Below, one piece after another: positions 15,943-21,957 of a stretch of 21,957 bases of DNA; within the stretch, counting starts at the first letter, position 1, and every line of letters begins with the position of its first letter. Both the position numbers and the translations under genes were made by a program. The stretch comes from J089 sp964549745 (GTDB lineage Bacteria; Fidelibacterota; Marinisomatia; Marinisomatales; J089): assembly GCA_964549745.1 (NCBI GenBank), contig CAZJWP010000027.1, positions 1 to 21,957 of the forward strand, read 5' to 3'. The notes under the pieces were generated by a model. It saw only the letters and a list, made by a program, of their open reading frames with translations. It made no database searches and was not told the DNA's origin.

Positions 15943-16235
15943 CTGTTCCCTTCGTGATGTTCCTTCTACTCTAAAAGAGGGGACTTAGCCTGCCTGCGTC
16001 CCGAATTTTTGGAACTTCCACATAGGCAGAGGGTGAGTTCCATCGATCCAAAATTGTTTCTCAATTTTTGTTTCCGTACATTTTATCCCGATATAGAGAA
16101 AACCACATCCTCTGGCCGAGGTTGAATCTTTTTCAATCATTCCGTGATCGGGATAATTTACAAGGTCTCACGGGATTTTCCGGTGGGACTCCATCGTCCA
16201 TAAAACCTTATACATATTCAGTCAGGGAAATCAAT
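15943..16235 (-). promoter_or_regulatory. Structured leader before yqeC and divergent intergenic region
   Basis: This gap separates yqeC (- strand) from the 53-residue protein gene (+ strand). Read on the - strand towards yqeC it offers three hairpins in series: TGGAACT/AGTTCCA (16036-16042 with 16010-16016, 19-nt loop) prolonged across a 7-nt bulge by AATTTT/AAAATT; GGGAC/GTCCC (16002-15998 with 15984-15980, 13-nt loop); and CTCT/AGAG with a 3-nt loop (15979-15969). This order, just ahead of a molybdenum-cofactor operon, suggests an RNA control element. I cannot match it to the Moco riboswitch consensus from memory. A 10-bp inverted repeat (16083-16092 with 16147-16156) lies further out. No promoter hexamers are convincing. 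Confidence 0.35.
16083..16156. repeat. 10-bp perfect inverted repeat with 54-nt spacer
   Basis: TTATCCCGAT at 16083-16092 is exactly complementary to ATCGGGATAA at 16147-16156. It sits between the divergent yqeC and the small membrane-protein gene. It could be paired operator half-sites, the base of a larger RNA fold, or chance. Confidence 0.5.
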
Positions 16236-16397
16236 ATGAAGAAAAAAGTTCTCTCCTATCTGCTGTTCACTCTGAGCGCGGTCTCACTTATGATCGCGAT
16301 CTTTCAATTGTTTGGTTCGCGGCTACTTGAAGGTGGATTGAGTATCCTTTATTCGGTGGTGTTTCTGATCGCCGGGTTTGCGAATCGAAGGAAATAG
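16236..16397 (+). CDS. Small two-helix membrane protein, 53 residues
   Basis: The product has a short basic N-terminus (MKKK), one hydrophobic helix (about residues 6-25, with SLMIAIFQLF), a short GSRLLEGG turn, a second helix (about 34-48, LSILYSVVFLIAGF) and a basic tail (NRRK). It is therefore a likely inner-membrane hairpin with both ends inside. I do not recognise a family. The ATG at 16236 is chosen because AGGGA lies 7 nt upstream; the frame stays open further 5', but that extension is basic and low in hydrophobic pattern and reads as non-coding. It is a monocistronic gene between the yqeC leader and mazEF. Function unknown. Confidence 0.55.
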   Translation: MKKKVLSYLLFTLSAVSLMIAIFQLFGSRLLEGGLSILYSVVFLIAGFANRRK

Positions 16398-16500
16398 AAG
16401 ACAGAGGACTGTGAATCTAATTAGAAGAACTCGTTGATTATTTTTTGAACTTTTTAGATTTTATATGTATCTTCATTGTATAAACGATTAAGGATTAATT

Positions 16501-16746
16501 ATGCGAATCCAAATTCAAAAATGGGGGAACAGCCTTGCGCTTCGGATCCCGAAAGCCTTTGCTAAAGAAACACGCATAGAGAATAATAGTCTCGTCGATT
16601 TGAATCTGGAAAACAATCGGCTTGTTATCTCACCCATAAGGGAATCAGAAAACTACGATTTATCAACGATGTTATCTGAAATAAATAAAGAAAACCTGCA
16701 TGAGGTGATTGATTTTGGCGGGGCCGTTGGCGAGGAACTGCTGTAA
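16501..16746 (+). CDS. mazE: MazE-type antitoxin (AbrB-fold)
   Basis: An 81-residue protein. The N-terminal half is the swapped-hairpin AbrB/MazE DNA-binding fold (IQKWGNSLALRIPKAFAKE). The C-terminal tail, with HEVIDFGGAVGEELL, matches the MazE peptide that wraps the toxin and blocks its RNA groove. AAGGA (16490-16494) lies 6 nt before the ATG. MazE neutralises MazF and usually represses its own operon with the toxin as co-repressor, so the AT-rich stretch just upstream (about 16440-16490, with TTGAAC and TATAAA-like words) is the likely promoter/operator. The stop overlaps the toxin start by 1 nt (TAATG). Confidence 0.92.
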   Translation: MRIQIQKWGNSLALRIPKAFAKETRIENNSLVDLNLENNRLVISPIRESENYDLSTMLSEINKENLHEVIDFGGAVGEELL

Positions 16747-17087
16747 TGGCCGGACGATACATACCCAACAGAGGTGATATTGTCTGGTTGAATTTCACAC
16801 CCCAATCAGGTCATGAACAAAAAGGGCAAAGACCGGCTTTGGTTTTGTCACCCAAACAGTATAATGCAAAAGTGGGGCTTGCGCTTTTTTGTCCAATTAC
16901 CAGTCAAAAGAAAGGCTACCCTTTTGAAGTTGATCTTAGGAGTACCAGGAAAATCACCGGCGTTGCGTTGTCCGATCAAATTAAAAGTCTGGATTGGAAG
17001 ACACGAAATGCATCCTTCGCAGAAAGAGTTTCCGAATCCGTTATAACTGAGTGTGTATTAAAAATCAAAGCGCTCTTGATGATCTGA
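16746..17087 (+). CDS. mazF: MazF endoribonuclease toxin
   Basis: This 113-residue protein follows E. coli MazF closely: RYIPNRGDIVWLNFTP, HEQKGQRPALVLSP, CPITSQKKGYPFEV and GVALSDQIKSLDW. The catalytic pair falls at Arg29 and Thr52, the same numbers as in E. coli MazF. MazF is a sequence-specific mRNA/rRNA interferase that halts translation under stress. It is expressed with its antitoxin through the 1-nt overlap. The close match suggests a short recognition site such as the ACA of E. coli MazF, but specificity cannot be read from sequence. The pair stands alone and is more AT-rich than the flanking genes, as is common for toxin-antitoxin modules acquired by transfer. Confidence 0.95.
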   Translation: MAGRYIPNRGDIVWLNFTPQSGHEQKGQRPALVLSPKQYNAKVGLALFCPITSQKKGYPFEVDLRSTRKITGVALSDQIKSLDWKTRNASFAERVSESVITECVLKIKALLMI

Positions 17088-17170
17088 GCCGAAATTAAAG
17101 ATTCCGAAAATCGCATTGTCATTTTTACAAATATTCAATCCGTCTTCATTCCAATAAATCTGGACGCCGC

Positions 17171-17266
17171 CGGGTAGACCCGTCTATGTTCGACTCGCTC
17201 TATTAATACAGTTAGAGTTGCGCAACCGAACGCCGGATAAATAGCGACCGTAGGGCGGGTAGACGG
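17171..17266. repeat. Palindromic intergenic repeat unit
   Basis: The unit is bounded by two direct copies of CGGGTAGAC and by the inverted pair CCGTCTA/TAGACGG, with the palindrome GTTGCGCAAC and CGCCGGATAAAT inside. The CGCCGGATAAAT word recurs at 21755-21766 and inverted at 21721-21732. This looks like a REP-like or degraded MITE-type element; no terminal target duplication was identified. Confidence 0.5.
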
Positions 17267-17319
17267 AAGACAAGAGTCAGGAGACAGAAAATTTTCAGTA
17301 TGCTTGTGATTAAACTTTC

Positions 17320-17347
17320 TTTGCGTTCCTCTGCGTGCTTTGCGGTT
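17320..17347. repeat. GCG-rich imperfect tandem mini-repeat
   Basis: Three close variants of TTTGCGT/CTGCGTG/TTTGCGG follow one another at steps of about 10 bases. The next 50 bases have several GTGAGAA-like words (AGTGAGAAGTGTGAGAA, 17370-17386). I recall similar non-coding arrays in other environmental genomes, but cannot verify this here. Confidence 0.45.
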
Positions 17348-17540
17348 AAATAAAAAACGTGAGAATGAGTGAGAAGTGTGAGAAATTCGTGATGCGTAAA
17401 CCAAATTTGTTAATGTCCATACTTAGTTTTAATTATCCCGTCAAATTTACAGACATGGCATCCGGTTGAGGGTAAATCTTAAGTTTTCAATATAAATCCG
17501 CATTGCTCATACCGAAGAGAACTGGGTACTTTTAGAGATA

Positions 17541-18737
17541 ATGAGATTCCGGAAAATCCTGTTCTTCGCCCTGATCACGGTTACGGTACTATCCGCACAA
17601 ACCGGTGATCGTGATTTCCAGAAAGAGATTGATTACCAGAACAATCAAATCGATCAACTGAAAAAGGAAATTGAAGACGCCAGGAAACGGGTTGAACGGG
17701 AATCCCGGAAAGAAAAATCCACCGCCAAAAATATATCCGCTTTAGATGAGCAAATTTCGCTGGTAGACCGTCTGATCACACAGTTAGACCGGGAAGAAAA
17801 CAGTACTCGCAAACAGATTAACCAGCTTCAAACTTCCATGACTGCCAATGAACAAAAACTGGACGATTTGCGTCAGCGATATGCCAAACGGGTGGTTCAT
17901 GCTTATAAAGAAGGACGGCTCAATGATATGGAGTCGATTCTCAGCTCCACCACTTGGCGGCAGGCGATTTACCGGGCACACTACCTGAAATTGATCTCCG
18001 ATATAGAACGGGATCTGCAAGACCAGATGAAGAGCCTGATCGCTGAGATCGGCACCCAAAAACTGGATTTAGAGCTGGTACTTCGGAAAAACCAGGCCGT
18101 ACAAAAAGACCGTTCCCATCAGCAGAAAAATTTGAAGAACAAAAAGATTGCCAAGCAGCACGAACTGGCGAAAATCCGTTCCAACAAGTCCGAACTATCC
18201 AAGTATATCCAGGAAAAAGAAGCGGGGCTCAAGGACCTGGAAGCGTTGATGAAAAAGATTGTGGACGCCAAAGAGGAAGCGGAGCGGGAGGAGCGTATCC
18301 GTCGCCAGCAGGCGTTATTGAATGCTAAAAATTTCTCCCAGCTGAAGGGTCGTTTAATCTGGCCGGCGGAAGGGCGGGTGATAACCAAATTCGGCCGACA
18401 GTGGAACGCCGAACTGAAAACCGCCACTGAAAGTCCCGGCATCGATATTAAAGGCAAACCCGGTTCGCCGATCAAGTCTACTATGAACGGTGTGGTAACG
18501 GCCATTACCTATATCCGTGGTTACGGAACTACCATCATCATCGACCACGGCGGCGGGTATTACACGGTGTACAGCCACGTGAACAACATCCAAACCAACG
18601 AAGACAGCGAAGTGAAGACCGGCGATGTAATTGCGTACATGGGGAACTCCGGTTCCATCAACGGCGCCATGCTTCATTTTGAGGTGTGGGGAAACAGCCA
18701 GAAATTGAACCCGGAAGACTGGTTGCAAAAACAATGA
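17541..18737 (+). CDS. EnvC-like murein hydrolase activator, degenerate M23 domain
   Basis: A 398-residue protein. A signal peptide (to about residue 19, VTVLSAQ) is followed by a long charged coiled coil (about 22-262, rich in Glu/Lys/Arg/Gln) and a C-terminal LytM/M23 domain (about 270-395). Active M23 enzymes have HxxxD and HxH. Here the first metal-binding His is Ser298 (SPGID, Asp302 kept) and the first His of HxH is Met377 (MLHFEVW, His379 kept); His346 (YSHVN) remains. This pattern matches EnvC and similar non-catalytic LytM factors, which activate amidases at the division septum. The client amidase is not in the window. The stop overlaps the holB start (ATGA). A weakly active endopeptidase is unlikely with two key residues missing. 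Confidence 0.88.
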   Translation: MRFRKILFFALITVTVLSAQTGDRDFQKEIDYQNNQIDQLKKEIEDARKRVERESRKEKSTAKNISALDEQISLVDRLITQLDREENSTRKQINQLQTSMTANEQKLDDLRQRYAKRVVHAYKEGRLNDMESILSSTTWRQAIYRAHYLKLISDIERDLQDQMKSLIAEIGTQKLDLELVLRKNQAVQKDRSHQQKNLKNKKIAKQHELAKIRSNKSELSKYIQEKEAGLKDLEALMKKIVDAKEEAEREERIRRQQALLNAKNFSQLKGRLIWPAEGRVITKFGRQWNAELKTATESPGIDIKGKPGSPIKSTMNGVVTAITYIRGYGTTIIIDHGGGYYTVYSHVNNIQTNEDSEVKTGDVIAYMGNSGSINGAMLHFEVWGNSQKLNPEDWLQKQ

Positions 18738-19837
18738 CGCCTGACATCCTGCAGCCGGAGATTTATAAACGACTGGTTCGCGTCGTTGAAAAAGGCCGGG
18801 TGGGCGGCGCCTATTTGTTTTCCGGTCCCCGCGGATGCGGCAAGGAAGCCATGGCCATTGAGTTTGCCGGAATGGTCAACGGCGGGCTTCAAAAGCCCGA
18901 TGTAATGGCGCGCTTCCGAAAATTATCGCACGAACTCCTGAAACTGGTCTTTCCCTTGTCAGCGCCCAAAGATTCCAAAACCGACGATCCCCTCAAACAT
19001 CTCAAAGCGGATGAAATGGAATGGATCGAAAAAGTATTGGCCAAAAAAGCCCGCGATCCGTTTTTCAAGATCGAGTTTCCCGGCGCCACGCGCATAACCC
19101 TGGCATCGATCCGTGAACTCCGGAAATCGCTGATCCTGAAATCCATGACCGGCGGGATCAAGGTTGTGCTCATTTTTGATGCACACTATTTATCCATGGG
19201 GCAGGGTGAATCGGCCAACGCGCTTTTAAAGATCCTGGAAGAGCCGCCTCCGGATACAATCTTTGTATTGGTTACCGATCATAAAACGGAACTGCTTTCC
19301 ACGATCCTGTCCCGCTGCCAACATTTGGATTTTCCTCCGCTTGATGACGAAAGAATACGGGATTTGTTGGACGGTGAGGGTGTGGGACCGGATTCGGCTG
19401 AACTCATCGTGACCCTGGCCCGGGGTGATGCGCATCTGGCTCGGTCGCTGGCAAAAACATCGCAAGAAGAACTAAAGTCCATTCTCCGCGGATTTTTGGA
19501 GCCGCTCCTGAAACCGGACCCGGATCGCTGGCGGAAGTTTGTCAACAGTTACAGCCAACTGGTGCGGAAAGATCCGGCCGCGTTTCGATTTCATATCTAT
19601 CTGATCCGTGTGTGGCTGCACAACCAGTTTCGCGACCGCCATGGCGAAGCGGTAAACGCGTTTCTGAAATCACTGGCCGGTTCCATCGAAAAACAATACC
19701 CCAACGCTGACTTCCTCCGAATGGACGCCAGTTTGAACGAGTTGCTCAAAGCGCCGTCACAAAACTTATATATGCCCCTGAGTCTGCTTAATTTCCTCAC
19801 CATTTTTCAACACGCTTTAGAGGGAAAACGGATTTAA
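18734..19837 (+). CDS. holB: DNA polymerase III delta' subunit-like clamp-loader protein
   Basis: A 367-residue AAA+ protein. The ATG at 18734 is preferred because it forms an ATGA overlap with the previous stop; a start at 18686 would reach 52 bp into the EnvC-like gene. Motifs: FSGPRGCGKEAMA (Walker A position, residues 29-41, with Lys-Glu where ATPases have Lys-Thr/Ser), VVLIFDAH (Walker B strand, lacking the usual acidic pair), ANALLKILEEPP and TILSRCQ (the SRC arginine-finger motif). The CxxC zinc module common in delta' and gamma/tau is absent. Delta' is the rigid, non-hydrolysing stator of the sliding-clamp loader, so a damaged Walker A site is expected. An insertion of about 50 residues (60-110) replaces the zinc module region. 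Its position before metG fits a housekeeping operon. Confidence 0.85.
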   Translation: MTPDILQPEIYKRLVRVVEKGRVGGAYLFSGPRGCGKEAMAIEFAGMVNGGLQKPDVMARFRKLSHELLKLVFPLSAPKDSKTDDPLKHLKADEMEWIEKVLAKKARDPFFKIEFPGATRITLASIRELRKSLILKSMTGGIKVVLIFDAHYLSMGQGESANALLKILEEPPPDTIFVLVTDHKTELLSTILSRCQHLDFPPLDDERIRDLLDGEGVGPDSAELIVTLARGDAHLARSLAKTSQEELKSILRGFLEPLLKPDPDRWRKFVNSYSQLVRKDPAAFRFHIYLIRVWLHNQFRDRHGEAVNAFLKSLAGSIEKQYPNADFLRMDASLNELLKAPSQNLYMPLSLLNFLTIFQHALEGKRI

Positions 19838-21714
19838 TGAAGTCCAAATTTTATGTCACAACACCGATTTATTATGTGAACGATAAACCGCACATTGGTC
19901 ACGCCTACACCACCATATTGGCGGATGTGCTGGCGCGGTTTCATCGCGAAGCCGGCGACGATGTTTTCTTTTTAACCGGATTGGATGAACACGGACAAAA
20001 AGTCCAACAAGCCGCCGAAAAACGTGGAATCTCACCGCAGGAACACTGCGATGACATGGCGGTCAATTTCCTGGATCTATGGGAAAAATTGCACATCCGG
20101 TACGACAATTTTATTCGGACCACCGAAGACCGCCACGAGAAGGTAGTGGAATCGGTCCTGAAGAAAGTGTATGACGCCGGGGATATTTATTTTGACGAAT
20201 ACGGCGGATATTACTGCGTGGGTTGTGAGCGCTTTTATACGGAGAAGGAACTGGAAGACGGGAAGTGCCCTCAGCATCAAACTGAGCTAAAGGTGATCAC
20301 GGAGAAGAATTACTTTTTCAGGATGAGCAAGTACCAGCAAAAGCTCATCGATCACATCCGGTCCCATCCTGATTTTCTGCAACCGGAACACCGGAAAAAT
20401 GAAATACTGGGCTTTCTCCGGCAACCGTTGGAAGACCTGTGTATTTCCCGTCCGAAATCCCGGCTGAACTGGGGAATCGAATTACCTTTCGATAAAGATT
20501 ATGTCACTTACGTCTGGTTTGACGCATTGTTGAATTATGTGACCGGGCCGGGCTACGGAACGGATCAGAATGCATTTGAAAAATGGTGGTCGGTTTGCAT
20601 TCATCTTATCGGAAAAGACATTTTGATGACACATGCGATTTATTGGCCTACCATGCTGATGTCCGCCGGGATTGACCTCCCACAAACCATTTTTGCTCAC
20701 GGCTGGTGGCTCACACGTGACACGAAAATGAGTAAATCGCTGGGAAATGTAGTCAATCCGATGGAGTTGATCGATCAATACGGCGTGGATCCCGTGCGTT
20801 ATTATTTGATGCGGGAAATGGTTCTGGGTCAGGATGCCAATTTCACGATCGAATCATTTGTCAAACGATACAACAGCGACCTGGCCAACGATTTTGGGAA
20901 TCTCTTAAACCGGGTGACCAAGTTAATTCAGCGGAATTTCGATGGCGCCGTTCCGGAGTATTTGACCGATCCAACTGATGCAGAAACAGCCATGAAAGCT
21001 GCCGCCGAAAAACTGGTACCCCACGTGAATAAGCTGATCAACAATCTCAGGATCAATGAAGCGATCGAAGAGATTCTGCAATTCATTCGCGGAATAAACC
21101 GTTACATGGAGCACAAAGCGCCCTGGAAATTGGTCAAAACCGATCTGGCCGCTGCCGGAAGAGTGTTGGGTACTGCGGCTGAAGCACTTCGTTTTGGCGC
21201 GGTTTTGCTCAGCCCGGTGATGCCCAACCGTTGTAAACAGGTTTTGTCCATATTGGGTGCGGAAAAGTCGGATCTGGACTGGGGTGAACTCAAAACCGGA
21301 ACAATCTTAGGAAAGCATGGCGCGTTATTTCCAAGGATTGACACCAAAAGTCTGGAAAAACCAGCGCCCAAAAAAGCGGAACCAACCCATGTGGCAACCT
21401 ATGCGGACTTTGAAAAAGTGGAGCTGCGAACAGCAAAGATCCTAACGGCGGAACGTGTCCCGGATGCGGATAAATTGTTACGGCTTACCGTTGATCTTGG
21501 GTCGGAGCAGCGGCAGATCGTGGCGGGAATTGCCCGGCATTACGAACCGGAATCTCTACCCGGGAAAACAGTTATCATCGTGGCGAACCTGGAACCGGCA
21601 ACGATCCGGGGATTGAAGTCGGAGGGGATGCTCCTGGCAGCGGAAAAGGGAAAGAAGATGAAGCTGGTGACAGTGGATGATAACGACCAGGCGCCGGGAG
21701 CGAGAGTGTTTTAA
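19837..21714 (+). CDS. metG: Methionyl-tRNA synthetase with C-terminal tRNA-binding domain
   Basis: This 625-residue class I synthetase charges tRNA-Met with methionine. The HIGH motif (HIGH, residues 19-22) and KMSKS (297-301) are intact. The connective domain has a single zinc site, Cys127, Cys130, Cys144 and His147, the same layout and numbers I recall for the Thermus enzyme. The anticodon-binding helical domain spans about 350-500. A linker rich in Lys/Pro/Ala (508-518) leads to an EMAP-II/Trbp111-type OB domain (519-625, VELRTAKILTAERVPDADKL and LKSEGMLLAA), which dimerises and grips the tRNA elbow. The start overlaps the holB stop by 1 nt (TAATG). No T-box or other leader is visible, so it is probably co-expressed with the two genes upstream. 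Confidence 0.97.
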   Translation: MKSKFYVTTPIYYVNDKPHIGHAYTTILADVLARFHREAGDDVFFLTGLDEHGQKVQQAAEKRGISPQEHCDDMAVNFLDLWEKLHIRYDNFIRTTEDRHEKVVESVLKKVYDAGDIYFDEYGGYYCVGCERFYTEKELEDGKCPQHQTELKVITEKNYFFRMSKYQQKLIDHIRSHPDFLQPEHRKNEILGFLRQPLEDLCISRPKSRLNWGIELPFDKDYVTYVWFDALLNYVTGPGYGTDQNAFEKWWSVCIHLIGKDILMTHAIYWPTMLMSAGIDLPQTIFAHGWWLTRDTKMSKSLGNVVNPMELIDQYGVDPVRYYLMREMVLGQDANFTIESFVKRYNSDLANDFGNLLNRVTKLIQRNFDGAVPEYLTDPTDAETAMKAAAEKLVPHVNKLINNLRINEAIEEILQFIRGINRYMEHKAPWKLVKTDLAAAGRVLGTAAEALRFGAVLLSPVMPNRCKQVLSILGAEKSDLDWGELKTGTILGKHGALFPRIDTKSLEKPAPKKAEPTHVATYADFEKVELRTAKILTAERVPDADKLLRLTVDLGSEQRQIVAGIARHYEPESLPGKTVIIVANLEPATIRGLKSEGMLLAAEKGKKMKLVTVDDNDQAPGARVF

Positions 21715-21720
21715 TTGAAG

Positions 21721-21766
21721 ATTTATCCGGCGCACGGCCCTCGCCTTCGGGTTACGCCGGATAAAT
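21721..21766. repeat. 12-bp perfect inverted repeat after metG
   Basis: ATTTATCCGGCG (21721-21732) and CGCCGGATAAAT (21755-21766) are perfect complements around a 22-nt spacer in which CCC and GGG could extend the fold. It begins 7 bp after the metG stop. It may act as a transcript end, but there is no T-run after it. The right arm shares 15 bases with 17230-17244, so a dispersed palindromic repeat is the better reading. Confidence 0.75.
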
Positions 21767-21957
21767 AGGGAATAGAGAGGACGTCGACGTTTTGTATTTA
21801 TGCGGCGTATCCGAAAAGGTCACCTCCGTTAGAATTGATGAGATCATTACCCACTTCAGGATTGTATTTAAAACTCATCTGAAATTTGCCCACGTAATGG
21901 TTACTGATGAATATCAAGTCATCGCAATGAATGAACCAGAGAATAAACCGTTGGACA
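21765..21957. other. Unresolved coding end; both strands open in phase
   Basis: One + frame is open from 21765 to the window edge (reads ...VSEKVTSVRIDEIITHF..., with no ATG near its start; TTG at 21792 follows AGAGAGG by 11 nt). The exactly antisense frame is open from the edge to a TAA at 21798-21800 (ends ...INSNGGDLFGYAA). The two frames are codon-phased complements, so codon pattern does not separate them. Either a + gene starts here or a - gene ends here, and both would be truncated. I recognise neither product. Confidence 0.3.

Larger units (their letters stand above)
17088..17540. other. Repeat-rich intergenic region without a convincing gene
   Basis: This 453-bp stretch holds no gene I can support. 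It contains CGGGTAGAC twice (17171-17179, 17256-17264); a 7-bp inverted pair CCGTCTA (17180-17186) / TAGACGG (17260-17266); the 10-bp palindrome GTTGCGCAAC (17217-17226); the word ACGCCGGATAAATAG (17230-17244), shared with the region after metG; and a GCG-rich mini-repeat near 17320-17347. The promoter of the EnvC-like gene must lie in the last 130 bp, but no hexamers stand out and the ribosome-binding site before 17541 is weak. Confidence 0.7.

Noticed and set aside
15943..16055. Calling the yqeC leader a Moco riboswitch
   Set aside because: The hairpins are visible but I cannot match the conserved core from memory, so it is left as a candidate structured leader.
16068..16235. Longer N-terminus for the small membrane protein
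   Set aside because: A good ribosome-binding site and a typical MKKK start lie at 16236; the extension is basic and overlaps the inverted repeat.
17320..17390. CRISPR array
   Set aside because: Units are about 10 bases, imperfect and contiguous, without spacers, and no cas gene is nearby.
17135..17404. 89-residue - strand frame in the gap before the EnvC-like gene
   Set aside because: It runs across palindromic and tandem repeats, has no ribosome-binding site and a low-complexity product; it looks like translated repeat DNA.
17541..18737. Active M23 endopeptidase
   Set aside because: The first metal-binding His and the first His of HxH are replaced (Ser298, Met377), so an EnvC-like activator role fits better.

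Overview
The window reads as part of a chromosome from an uncultured bacterium of the Fibrobacterota-Chlorobiota-Bacteroidota side of the tree. Candidate phylum Marinimicrobia (SAR406) or a neighbour such as Calditrichota or KSB1 is my best guess. The reasons are two large secreted proteins with C-terminal domains of the type IX secretion (T9SS, Por) sorting kind, a PorV/PorQ-like outer-membrane barrel between them, calcium-type 'GIDNDGDG' repeats and SGNH-TPR fusions. This placement rests on remembered family distribution, not on a tree. I saw no rRNA, tRNA, CRISPR array or transposase.

Layout. (1) 1-7488, + strand: a giant surface protein cut by the window start, a PorV/PorQ-like barrel, a hairpin terminator, and a secreted protein with five FNGWS (CBM48/E-set-like) modules and a T9SS-type tail, closed by a very strong UUCG-loop terminator. 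(2) 7570-11468, + strand: two tandem, translationally coupled paralogues, each a membrane-anchored SGNH/GDSL-type esterase joined to TPRs. (3) 11472-15939, - strand: five overlapping genes, transcribed yqeC-mocA-yqeB-xdhC-dihydropyrimidinase/hydantoinase. These are the maturation genes of selenium-dependent molybdenum hydroxylases plus a ring-opening amidohydrolase; no hydroxylase subunit lies in the window. (4) 16236-17087, + strand: a 53-residue membrane protein and a mazEF toxin-antitoxin pair. (5) 17088-17540: a repeat-rich intergenic stretch. (6) 17541-21714, + strand: an EnvC-like M23 protein with lost metal and catalytic residues, DNA polymerase III delta' (holB) and methionyl-tRNA synthetase (metG), joined by 4-nt and 1-nt overlaps. 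(7) 21715-21957: an inverted repeat and an unresolved coding end.

How it fits together. Block 1 looks like T9SS cargo with a barrel of the family that shuttles such cargo. Block 3 is the most informative metabolic unit: MocA makes the cytosine dinucleotide molybdenum cofactor, XdhC-type proteins hand the cofactor to the hydroxylase, YqeB and YqeC mark the selenium-dependent branch, and the hydantoinase may open the ring of the hydroxylated product, probably a purine- or pyrimidine-like heterocycle. Block 6 mixes cell-wall division and replication/translation housekeeping. The best candidates for something new are the structured leader before yqeC, the seleno-molybdenum operon in this lineage with its hydroxylase elsewhere, and the SGNH-TPR pair.
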